Notes: generated by a model from the letters alone, not told the origin. A stretch of DNA of 5,763 nucleotides from Planctomycetota bacterium (GCA_021809365.1 JAKBAC010000188.1:1-5763); one strand, 5' to 3'; shown: positions 1-5,580, counted from the first letter of the stretch. A program made the numbers and translations.

Positions 1-2
1 AT

Positions 3-158
3 CGCCAGGGACGATTGGATAATGGCTCGATTGTCCTGGATCAGCAACTGACCCGATCCAAAAATGATGCGGCTGCACCGGATATTCAATCGTGGTTGAT
101 CGTCAATGGCGGAATTTTGTTTGAGATCAATGGCGTTGTCTTCTATTGCCACACATAA
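3..158 (+). CDS. C-terminal fragment of an unidentified protein
   Basis: The third forward frame is open from the left edge to a TAA at 156-158 and gives the last 51 residues of a protein whose start lies outside the window. The other two forward frames stop within the first 51 bases. The fragment ends in alternating hydrophobic stretches (SWLIVNGG, ILFEINGVVFYCHT), which suggests a small beta-rich C-terminal domain. There is no transmembrane helix or catalytic motif. I do not recognise the family. The next gene starts 62 bases downstream with its own ribosome binding site, so co-transcription is possible but unproven. The bases between (about 169-197) can form only a weak, interrupted GC hairpin with no T-run. 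Confidence 0.6.
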   Translation, partial: RQGRLDNGSIVLDQQLTRSKNDAAAPDIQSWLIVNGGILFEINGVVFYCHT

Positions 159-206
159 TATGCGCAAAGCCGTCCCGTGACCGTGCGGGCACGCGGCCTG
201 ATTCTC

Positions 207-214
207 AAAAGGAG
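207..214 (+). promoter_or_regulatory. Shine-Dalgarno sequence for the GTG start at 221
   Basis: AAAAGGAG ends six bases before the GTG at 221 and fixes that codon as the start. An ATG at 219-221 overlaps it but is followed at once by TGA, so it cannot start a protein. No other gene in the window has a comparable site. Confidence 0.8.
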
Positions 215-220
215 TAGTAT

Positions 221-1258
221 GTGACCAATGACACGTTGACACTTGCACCGGTGGACACCACCGAATCATTTCTTGTGCGCCACCAGGTGGCATGGGGCTT
301 CCTGCGGCAGACGCGGTATGTGGTCGCGTGCATCCTTGTTGGAATCTTTTACCTCTGGCTTTCCGCGCGGGTTATTCCCTCCCCCAATATGGATGGAACC
401 CGAGCGCTGGCCGCCGGGCCGGCCGTATCGCTGGTTGCTGAATTGACGATGCTCGGCGGCCTGGTTGTCGCCGTGGCACTGGGCACTTTCCTGACCTGGC
501 CGGACAGCCCGCACGCGGGCTTTTTCATCGCCGCGGTGGGGCTGATCTTTCCCGCCTGCCACTGGGGATCCGTTACCATGCTGCTGGCATTGCACCCCGC
601 ACATCTGGCGGCGGCTTATCATACCCTGGCCCTGCAGAATATTTTCTGGATTGTCTATGTGCTGTTCGGCGAACTTATTTCACGCGTGATCTATCGGCTG
701 ATCGGATCACGCCGCTGGCCCATGTATATTGGTCTACCATGGCCGCTTGGATTTTCAGGCTCTGGAGTCGTGGAACCGCCCGCACCCTATCCTGCTTACG
801 CCGGAATTCTTGCCCATGATAATCCGGAAAATCGCGCCGGCTCGGCGCTGGTTCCGCAAAACCTGATGTCATTTTTTTGCACGTGTGCCGTGGCTCTTTT
901 TGTTCTGTTCCTGCTGCTTAAATCGCAACAGCCGGGGCAGGCCATTTTCGCTTGTTTCACTGCCTTCTTCGCCGGGGCCTTCGCCGCGGCTTTTATAGCC
1001 CCACTGGCGGATGTCTGGACGATATGGATCGCCGCGCCCTGTATTGCGGCCGCTGGAGGATTTCTGGCCGGCTTTTTCCCCGAACCATACCCGGCGCATG
1101 CCGGTCTATGTCTGATTCGCGCCTTACCCATTTATTATCTCTCCGCCGGTATCGCCGGTGCCATCATGGGTTATTACGCCGCGCTGCGTATGCACACGCG
1201 CCACGCCATGGAATCCGAAAATTTCAATCCATCACCGGCGAATCCGCGGCGGAATTGA
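221..1258 (+). CDS. Polytopic integral membrane protein, family unrecognised (345 aa)
   Basis: This is a very hydrophobic protein with about eight predicted membrane helices, near residues 33-52, 67-91, 99-122, 138-159, 214-233, 240-261, 264-287 and 302-324. The N-terminal 30 residues and the C-terminal 20 are polar. A longer soluble loop (about 162-212) separates two groups of four helices. No signal peptide, ATP-binding site or catalytic motif is visible. A proline-rich motif recurs, PYPAYAG at 190-195 and PYPAHAG at 290-295, with a looser relative SPHAG at 96-100; each lies next to a hydrophobic helix, which hints at an internal duplication. The GTG start is set by AAAAGGAG. The haem-type kinase gene begins 59 bases after the stop, so the two may be functionally linked, but that is only positional. 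A transporter or a lineage-specific membrane protein are both possible; I cannot assign a function. Confidence 0.85.
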   Translation: MTNDTLTLAPVDTTESFLVRHQVAWGFLRQTRYVVACILVGIFYLWLSARVIPSPNMDGTRALAAGPAVSLVAELTMLGGLVVAVALGTFLTWPDSPHAGFFIAAVGLIFPACHWGSVTMLLALHPAHLAAAYHTLALQNIFWIVYVLFGELISRVIYRLIGSRRWPMYIGLPWPLGFSGSGVVEPPAPYPAYAGILAHDNPENRAGSALVPQNLMSFFCTCAVALFVLFLLLKSQQPGQAIFACFTAFFAGAFAAAFIAPLADVWTIWIAAPCIAAAGGFLAGFFPEPYPAHAGLCLIRALPIYYLSAGIAGAIMGYYAALRMHTRHAMESENFNPSPANPRRN

Positions 1259-1317
1259 ACAGTTCGGAAATACAATGGAGCGGCGATATTGCAATTGTTT
1301 GAAAAGTAACATCGGTT

Positions 1318-3018
1318 ATGCAAAAAAAAGAGCTGACCATCTCTCTGGCCGCCAAATGCCAATTGCTCTTCGGCTTCGCCGTATTGATCATCATTGCCGG
1401 AGCACTGGCGGTGCCCTGGCAACGCATGGAGCAGCTCACCAGCCGCGAACCGGTCTATGAAGCCCGCATGGCCGCGGACATGGCTCTGCGCCAGGTCCAC
1501 CTCCAAAGCCAGAGCTTGGCCCGCCAAAACCCGGCCCATCGTTTCAATCAATCGTCCGGGAAACGCAATAGCCCGCATGTGCTGTGGCAAGCCGCCCACC
1601 TGCGCGGACTATACTATCCGCAGCCTGTTATCATTCCCCTGTTCCATCGCAGCGCGGTAACGCCCCACACCACCGCTTTTACCGCCGCCGCTATCCAATT
1701 CTTTCTCAAACACCCCCATCAAAGCGAGTATGGCCACGAATCTTTGGCCATTCGTCGGCATCCCATCTATGAGTATGCCGCCGCCGTACGCGCTTCGGTT
1801 AGTTGCCTGCAATGTCACGCCGACTGGCGCGGCCCATGGGCGCATCGATTCGCCACGCCCACCTCCCATCCCGCACCCTCCGACAATCTGAATATTGATT
1901 CCAAAAGCGGGAACACCACCTCCACGCAACCCACCCCGCTGACCACCGCACCACTGGTGGCACTGGTTCAGGTAGCCATGCCGGTTACACCGGATCAGGA
2001 TCAATTGCTTTTGAACCGTGTTGTCATCGTGGTGTCCGGCCTCATCGGCGGGTTATTGGCCATTGTCGTATTCTATCTGATCACCACCCGCTTGATTCTC
2101 CAGCCCGTACGCGTACTCCGCAATACCGCTGAAAAAGTTGCCCGGGGTGATTTGAATATTCGCTCCGCCATTTCCACCGGCGATGAATTTGAACAACTCT
2201 CCGACACATTCAACACCATGCTCACCACGTTGAAAACCTCACAGGATCAATTGGAGGCCACCAATCGCAGCCTCGATACCCGCGTGGGTGAACTTGCCCG
2301 ATCCAATACGGACCTGTTCCAGGCCAATAAGATGAAATCGGAGTTTCTCACCAATGTCAGCCATGAGCTGCGCACGCCGCTCAATGCGATTATCGGTTTT
2401 GCGGAATTGCTTTCCACCGCCAAACCTTCTCCCGAAGACCTGCGATGGACCCGCTACACCGACAACATTCTCACCAGCGCCCGGCAGTTACTGGAGCTGA
2501 TCAATGACCTTTTGGACCTGGCGAAAATTGAAGCAGGGAAGATGGTGTTGCGCATGGAGCGCGTCAACGTTCCGGATGTTTGTGACTCGCTGATGAATTT
2601 CATGCGACCGCTGGCGCAAAAGAAGAATATTGAATTATCGCTGTCCGTTCAGCCGTCCGTACCATTAATCACCACCGATCCGGCCCGGTTTCAACAGATT
2701 TTGTACAATTTCCTCTCCAACGCAATCAAATTTACACCACCCGATGGACGCGTGGGCATCAGTGTTACCCTGGTCGAAAACGACCGCGTAAAAATCGCCG
2801 TCAGCGACACCGGCCCCGGTATTGCGCCCGAACATCATGCCGCCATTTTTGAAAAATTCAATCAATTGGACGCCTCCGTCACACGCTCTCATGGCGGCAC
2901 CGGCCTGGGTCTGACCATCAGCCATGAGTTGGCCAATATGCTCCACGCCACCATTGAACTCGTCAGCGACGTCGGTCACGGTGCCACCTTCAGCCTCATT
3001 ATCCCCACCGAGGCGTGA
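1318..3018 (+). CDS. Membrane sensor histidine kinase with extracytoplasmic haem-c (CXXCH) domain
   Basis: A 566-residue two-component sensor that autophosphorylates a histidine and passes the phosphate to a response regulator. Order of parts: membrane helix 1 (about 15-33); extracytoplasmic sensor (34-232) with CLQCH at 163-167, the signature for covalent c-type haem; helix 2 (about 233-256); HAMP (about 254-306, with P263 and D289-E290); coiled-coil linker (about 300-338); HisKA with SHELRTP and phospho-accepting H349; HATPase_c with N-box (N464, N468), DTGPGI (497-502), F-box FEKF (511-514) and GGTGLGL (526-532). All catalytic boxes are intact. The position of CXXCH late in a roughly 200-residue sensor resembles Tll0287-like (DUF3365) domains of other kinases; that family call is inference. 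Residues 180-212 are a low-complexity Ser/Thr/Pro stretch. The ATG at 1318 precedes helix 1 directly, but no clear Shine-Dalgarno sequence is seen. The likely partner is the regulator at 3503. Confidence 0.93.
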   Translation: MQKKELTISLAAKCQLLFGFAVLIIIAGALAVPWQRMEQLTSREPVYEARMAADMALRQVHLQSQSLARQNPAHRFNQSSGKRNSPHVLWQAAHLRGLYYPQPVIIPLFHRSAVTPHTTAFTAAAIQFFLKHPHQSEYGHESLAIRRHPIYEYAAAVRASVSCLQCHADWRGPWAHRFATPTSHPAPSDNLNIDSKSGNTTSTQPTPLTTAPLVALVQVAMPVTPDQDQLLLNRVVIVVSGLIGGLLAIVVFYLITTRLILQPVRVLRNTAEKVARGDLNIRSAISTGDEFEQLSDTFNTMLTTLKTSQDQLEATNRSLDTRVGELARSNTDLFQANKMKSEFLTNVSHELRTPLNAIIGFAELLSTAKPSPEDLRWTRYTDNILTSARQLLELINDLLDLAKIEAGKMVLRMERVNVPDVCDSLMNFMRPLAQKKNIELSLSVQPSVPLITTDPARFQQILYNFLSNAIKFTPPDGRVGISVTLVENDRVKIAVSDTGPGIAPEHHAAIFEKFNQLDASVTRSHGGTGLGLTISHELANMLHATIELVSDVGHGATFSLIIPTEA

Positions 3019-3034
3019 CAATAAATCCGAATCA
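3011..3034 (+). repeat. 24-base 3'-end repeat, copy 1
   Basis: This stretch spans the kinase stop codon and matches 5592-5615 after the Fur gene at 20 of 24 positions, with a shared core of the form GGCGTGRCAATMAATCCGAA. A shorter piece, GGGCGTGGCA, also lies 24 bases after the response-regulator stop at 4949-4958. Confidence 0.5.
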
Positions 3035-3044
3035 TAGTTCCGCG

Positions 3045-3126
3045 ATCTGAAATCTGATATGTGAAATCTCCCGCCCCATCTTATTGCACAATCTGAAATT
3101 TGAAATCTCGAATCCCGCGCCCCATC
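3045..3126. repeat. Imperfect tandem repeat, two 36-base units
   Basis: Units lie at 3045-3080 and 3091-3126 (46-base period), identical at 29 of 36 positions. Both begin ATCTGAAAT and end GCCCCATC, and inside they repeat the word GAAATCT or GAAATTT. This is AT-rich, simple-sequence DNA unlike the neighbouring genes. Confidence 0.7.
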
Positions 3127-3136
3127 CCCCTTTTTT

Positions 3137-3193
3137 GCCGCGTGTGCTTGCACCGCGCGTGTTGCGCGGCAGTAGTCGGTGTTGAGAAAGTAG
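3137..3193. repeat. 57-base direct repeat with alternative hairpins, copy 1
   Basis: This matches 3342-3398 at 48 of 57 positions; the first 24 bases are identical. The right arm around 3164-3170 (GCGCGGC) can pair with GCCGCG at 3137-3142 (outer stem, 6 bp) or with CCGCGC at 3153-3158 (inner stem, 6 bp, loop GTGTT), but not with both. A T6 run precedes it. After 19 extra bases it is followed by GTTGTTCGTTGCTCGTTA (3213-3230), which also follows copy 2. Confidence 0.75.
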
Positions 3194-3270
3194 ACCGCAG
3201 GTGAGTCTGCTAGTTGTTCGTTGCTCGTTAAGCGCAGCGCCCTGTTGTTCGTTGTTCTCACACCTGCTCT

Positions 3271-3290
3271 AATCGGGTCGCAGCCCGATT
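3271..3290. other. Perfect 7-bp inverted repeat (hairpin)
   Basis: AATCGGG (3271-3277) and CCCGATT (3284-3290) pair perfectly around the 6-base loop TCGCAG. No T-run follows, so a classical intrinsic terminator is unlikely; an RNA structure or a protein-binding palindrome are alternatives. Confidence 0.5.
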
Positions 3291-3326
3291 CGCTCTACTG
3301 TTCAACTCTCTACTGATCTCCGCTCT

Positions 3327-3343
3327 GCGGCAACAGCTGCCGC
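3327..3343. other. GC-rich hairpin beside repeat copy 2
   Basis: GCGGCA (3327-3332) pairs with TGCCGC (3338-3343) around ACAGC. Its right arm overlaps the first two bases of the second 57-base repeat, so the two structures could compete. Confidence 0.4.
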
Positions 3344-3398
3344 CGCGTGTGCTTGCACCGCGCGTTCTCCGCGGCAGACGTCACTGCTGAGAATGTAG
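3342..3398. repeat. 57-base direct repeat with alternative hairpins, copy 2
   Basis: The second copy of the element at 3137-3193. The same two exclusive pairings are kept: GCCGCG (3342-3347) with CGCGGC (3370-3375), or CCGCG (3358-3362) with CGCGG (3370-3374). The inner loop differs in sequence and length from copy 1 (7 versus 5 bases). It is followed, after one base, by GTTGCTCGTTGTTCGTTA (3400-3417). Confidence 0.75.
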
Positions 3399-3466
3399 TG
3401 TTGCTCGTTGTTCGTTACGCAAAGCATTTCGTTGGTCGTCGGCCCACGCCCTTCCCACCGGGCTAC

Positions 3467-3495
3467 TGGAAAACGCGGCGACTACCGGCTATCTT
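3467..3495 (+). promoter_or_regulatory. Candidate sigma-70-type promoter for the response regulator
   Basis: TGGAAA (3467-3472), a 17-base spacer and TATCTT (3490-3495) each match four of six consensus bases. The -10 ends seven bases before the ATG at 3503, so transcription would start at or next to the start codon (leaderless). No Shine-Dalgarno sequence precedes the gene. This is a weak match, supported by the same geometry at the Fur gene. Confidence 0.35.
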
Positions 3496-3502
3496 TTACC
3501 GC

Positions 3503-4924
3503 ATGAGTAAGGAACCAACAATTCGCGTACTCGTGGTCGATGATGAACTTGACCATGCCGACGCGCTTAGCGAAGCCGTCGCCCGCATCGGCTTTGGTGT
3601 CAAACAGGCGCACAATATCAGCGACGCCAAACACTTTTTCGCTCAAGGAGAGTTCGATCTGGTCGTCACCGATCTGCGGATGGATACCGCGCGGGACGGC
3701 TTTGATCTTCTGGAATTCGTGCGAAAGACGCGCCCGGAAACCCAAGTCATTGTGGTAACCGCCCATGGCGATGTTTCCACGGCGGTCAATGCCATGCGCG
3801 CCGGCGCGTATGACTTTATTGAAAAACCGCTCGATCTGGACCTCATTCGCGCCCAGATTCGCCGGGCTGCGGATAAAGTTCTCCTCGCCCGCCAGAATGA
3901 AAATTTCAAACTTGCGCTGGATCAGCGCTATGGCATGGAAGGCATCATCGGCAATTCGCCTGCCATGCGGCGGGCCATGCAATTGGTGCGGCAGATCGGC
4001 CCTACCGATATCAATGTATTGGTATTGGGGGAATCCGGCACAGGCAAGGAACTCATCGCCCGCGCACTGCATCAAAACTCCCGCCGCCATGCCGCTCGAT
4101 TTGTCGCGCTCAATTGCGCAGGCCTCAATGACAGTACGCTGGAAGATGAACTTTTCGGCCATGTCCGCGGGGCCTTTACCGATGCCCGCTCCGATCGCCT
4201 TGGTCGCTTCGAATATGCCGATGGAGGAACGCTTTTTCTTGATGAAATCGGCGATATGCCTCTGACCATGCAGGCCAAACTTCTGCGTGTCCTGCAAGAT
4301 CAGCAGGTTGTCCGTTTGGGAACCAATGATCCCATTCAGGTCGATGTGCGGTTCATCGCGGCCACCAATAAAGACCTTGAGGAATCGGTCCGCAAGCATG
4401 AATTCCGCGATGACCTCTACTTTCGCATTAAGGGAGCCACAATTGTTTTGCCGCCCCTGCGCCAGCGCCGAGAAGATATTCCGCCGCTCATCAGCCACCT
4501 GATCACGAAAAGTTCACAGCGGCTCAACAAGCCGACCACCGGCATTGAGAACAACGCCCGCAATGTTCTGATCTCGTATAACTGGCCGGGCAATGTGCGA
4601 CAATTGGAAAATGTCATCGACAATATGGTCGCGCTGTCCAACGGCCCCCAGTTGACCATGGAGGATATTCCCCCCGATATTCTCGGCCATTATTCCGTGG
4701 AAACTGTCTCCTCCACCGCGCTGGCCCCCATTCATCCACCCGACCTTGCCACCGGTACCGCGCTGACAAGTCTCGCCGGCGTAAGCCTCGCGGAGCTGGA
4801 GCGCGAGGCAATCCAAAAAACATTGGCCATGGTCGGCGGTAACCGCGAACAAGCGGCCAAACTTCTGGGCATCGGTGAACGCACCCTTTATCGCAAAATA
4901 AAAGAATACGGCGTGGAAGAATAA
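3503..4924 (+). CDS. NtrC-family sigma-54-dependent response regulator
   Basis: A 473-residue enhancer-binding activator. The receiver domain (about 7-120) has acidic pair D13-D14, phospho-acceptor D57, T86, Y103 and K108, a complete phosphorylation site. The AAA+ sigma-54 interaction domain (about 147-375) has Walker A GESGTGKE (176-183), Walker B with D247-E248, sensor-I region ATNKDL (287-292), arginine-finger region FRDDLYFR (301-308) and WPGNVRQLEN (361-370). The sigma-54 contact loop reads GAFTDA (223-228) instead of GAFTGA. A Fis-type helix-turn-helix (about 431-470, GGNREQAAKLLG and RTLYRKI) follows a variable linker. Phosphorylation should drive oligomerisation and ATP-driven opening of sigma-54 promoters. 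I chose the ATG at 3503 because the receiver fold begins there (MSKEPTIRVLVVDDE); an in-frame GTG at 3347 would add 52 residues encoded by intergenic repeat DNA. The partner is probably the kinase at 1318. Confidence 0.95.
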   Translation: MSKEPTIRVLVVDDELDHADALSEAVARIGFGVKQAHNISDAKHFFAQGEFDLVVTDLRMDTARDGFDLLEFVRKTRPETQVIVVTAHGDVSTAVNAMRAGAYDFIEKPLDLDLIRAQIRRAADKVLLARQNENFKLALDQRYGMEGIIGNSPAMRRAMQLVRQIGPTDINVLVLGESGTGKELIARALHQNSRRHAARFVALNCAGLNDSTLEDELFGHVRGAFTDARSDRLGRFEYADGGTLFLDEIGDMPLTMQAKLLRVLQDQQVVRLGTNDPIQVDVRFIAATNKDLEESVRKHEFRDDLYFRIKGATIVLPPLRQRREDIPPLISHLITKSSQRLNKPTTGIENNARNVLISYNWPGNVRQLENVIDNMVALSNGPQLTMEDIPPDILGHYSVETVSSTALAPIHPPDLATGTALTSLAGVSLAELEREAIQKTLAMVGGNREQAAKLLGIGERTLYRKIKEYGVEE

Positions 4925-4948
4925 CCCCGCCAACCAACTTTCCTCATC

Positions 4949-5007
4949 GGGCGTGGCAGACCGCAGTTCCTTCTTCGCCGCGACAGTTGCCGCTCGTTGC
5001 TCGCTAA
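4949..5007. repeat. Scattered relatives of the upstream intergenic repeats
   Basis: GGGCGTGGCA (4949-4958) equals the start of the 3'-end repeat at 5592. AGACCGCAG (4958-4966) is found also at 3192-3200. TCGTTGCTCGCTAA (4994-5007) differs by one base from 3218-3231. The last two words occur in the same order as in the region before the regulator gene, so part of that region seems to recur here in diverged form. Confidence 0.45.
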
Positions 5008-5081
5008 TAGTCGCTTTTCCGTCGTATCCACGCTATCCGCGCAATTGGCGGAATCTCTCACAGGCCGTCATGGCCGTTTTC

Positions 5082-5097
5082 TGGCATTCGCATTTGC
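5082..5097 (+). promoter_or_regulatory. Sigma-54-like site with off-by-one spacing
   Basis: TGGCA (5082-5086) and TTGC (5094-5097) resemble the -24 and -12 elements, but TGG and TTGC are separated by nine bases where the consensus TGGCAC-N5-TTGC has eight. Sigma-54 promoters tolerate little spacing change, so this is weak. It is noted because a sigma-54 activator is encoded immediately upstream. Confidence 0.15.
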
Positions 5098-5122
5098 CCA
5101 TTGGACACGGACGATGGATAAT
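5094..5122 (+). promoter_or_regulatory. Candidate sigma-70-type promoter for the Fur-family gene
   Basis: TTGCCC (5094-5099), a 17-base spacer and GATAAT (5117-5122). The -10 is a five-of-six match and ends seven bases before the ATG at 5130, which would give a leaderless or nearly leaderless transcript. No good Shine-Dalgarno sequence is present. Confidence 0.4.
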
Positions 5123-5129
5123 CTGCCGC

Positions 5130-5579
5130 ATGGAATCAGCGCAAAATATCTTTCGGACGTTTCTTCATGACCACAAGCTCAAATACACGCTCGAACGGCG
5201 TGTCGTGCTGGAAGTTATCGAGCGCTTTGACCGCCCCTTTGAAGCTGAGGAATTGCTGCTGGCATTGCGCCGGGAACAGCATCGCGTAAGCAAAGCCACG
5301 GTCTACCGCACACTCAAACAATTGGTCGAATGCCAATTAATCAACCAGATTTTTTTCGGCACCGGAAAACAGAGTTACTACGATTTTCTCGGCACCCAGC
5401 GCGGGCATAATCATCTTGTGGACGTGCAAACCGGAAAAATTATTCCGTTTGCCAGCCCGGAAATCGCGCTGCTGCGGGATCGCATTGCCCAGGAAATGGG
5501 ATTTACCCCCGTGTCGCATCGCTTTCAGATATTAGGCCGGCGCACCACCGGCCAGCCCACGCCCAAAACACAAAAGTAA
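5130..5579 (+). CDS. Fur-family transcriptional regulator with reduced metal sites
   Basis: A 149-residue protein of normal Fur length. The N-terminal winged helix (about 6-80) has the recognition helix SKATVYRTLKQL (54-65) and the wing region GTGKQSYYDF (77-86). The C-terminal dimerisation domain (about 87-136) begins with GHNHLVDVQTGKIIPF (92-107). The two CXXC pairs that hold structural zinc in many Fur proteins are absent; the only cysteine is C68. That loss also occurs in functional Fur proteins such as that of Pseudomonas. Judged by alignment from memory, H93, H95, E111 and H130 of the metal sites remain, but the usual aspartate between the histidines is N94, the glutamate of VIEF is P106, and the N-terminal ligand histidine is lost (RPFEAEEL, 35-42). 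It could be an iron, manganese, haem or peroxide regulator, or one that no longer needs metal. The ATG at 5130 starts the conserved fold; an open frame 59 codons longer upstream looks non-protein-like. The tail (137-149) is basic and disordered. Confidence 0.9.
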   Translation: MESAQNIFRTFLHDHKLKYTLERRVVLEVIERFDRPFEAEELLLALRREQHRVSKATVYRTLKQLVECQLINQIFFGTGKQSYYDFLGTQRGHNHLVDVQTGKIIPFASPEIALLRDRIAQEMGFTPVSHRFQILGRRTTGQPTPKTQK

Positions 5580-5580
5580 G

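Larger units (their letters stand above)
3019..3502. other. Repeat-rich intergenic region between kinase and regulator
   Basis: These 484 bases hold no convincing gene. In order they contain: an imperfect 36-base tandem repeat (3045-3126); a C-run and T-run (3126-3136); a 57-base element (3137-3193) repeated at 3342-3398; runs of the word GTTGYTCG (3213-3230, 3244-3259, 3400-3417); a perfect 7-bp hairpin (3271-3290); a GC hairpin (3327-3343); and a promoter-like pair just before the regulator ATG. Reading frames that enter the region cross the repeats and show no protein-like composition. Its size and repeats argue against tight operon coupling of kinase and regulator. Confidence 0.75.

Noticed and set aside
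169..197. Terminator-like hairpin between the first two genes
   Set aside because: Only two 4-bp stems with bulges and no T-run.
219..224. ATGTGA start-stop overlapping the GTG start at 221
   Set aside because: A minimal start-stop can regulate translation, but here it most likely arises by chance from the bases before the GTG.
1276..1294. Sigma-54-like promoter before the kinase (TGGAG then TTGCAA)
   Set aside because: The GG and GC elements are 14 bases apart, two more than the 12 that sigma-54 needs.
2665..3261. Open frame of 198 codons on the - strand across the kinase end and intergenic repeats
   Set aside because: It is antisense to the HATPase domain and then runs through repeat DNA; the composition is not protein-like.
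3137..3417. CRISPR array or insertion-sequence ends in the repeated intergenic DNA
   Set aside because: There are only two copies of the main repeat, with no regular spacers, no cas gene, no transposase and no terminal inverted repeats.
3347..3502. Upstream extension of the response regulator from a GTG at 3347 (52 extra residues)
   Set aside because: It lies inside the 57-base repeat and GTTGYTCG words, adds nothing before the receiver that the fold needs, and the ATG at 3503 begins exactly where NtrC receivers begin.
3482..4498. Long open frame of 338 codons on the - strand opposite the response regulator
   Set aside because: It mirrors a strongly conserved gene on the + strand, has no recognisable domain, and is explained by codon bias of the sense gene.
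4953..5129. Upstream extension of the Fur-family protein from a start at 4953 (59 extra residues)
   Set aside because: The sequence is not like any Fur N-terminus, covers repeat-related DNA, and the ATG at 5130 gives a protein of standard family length.
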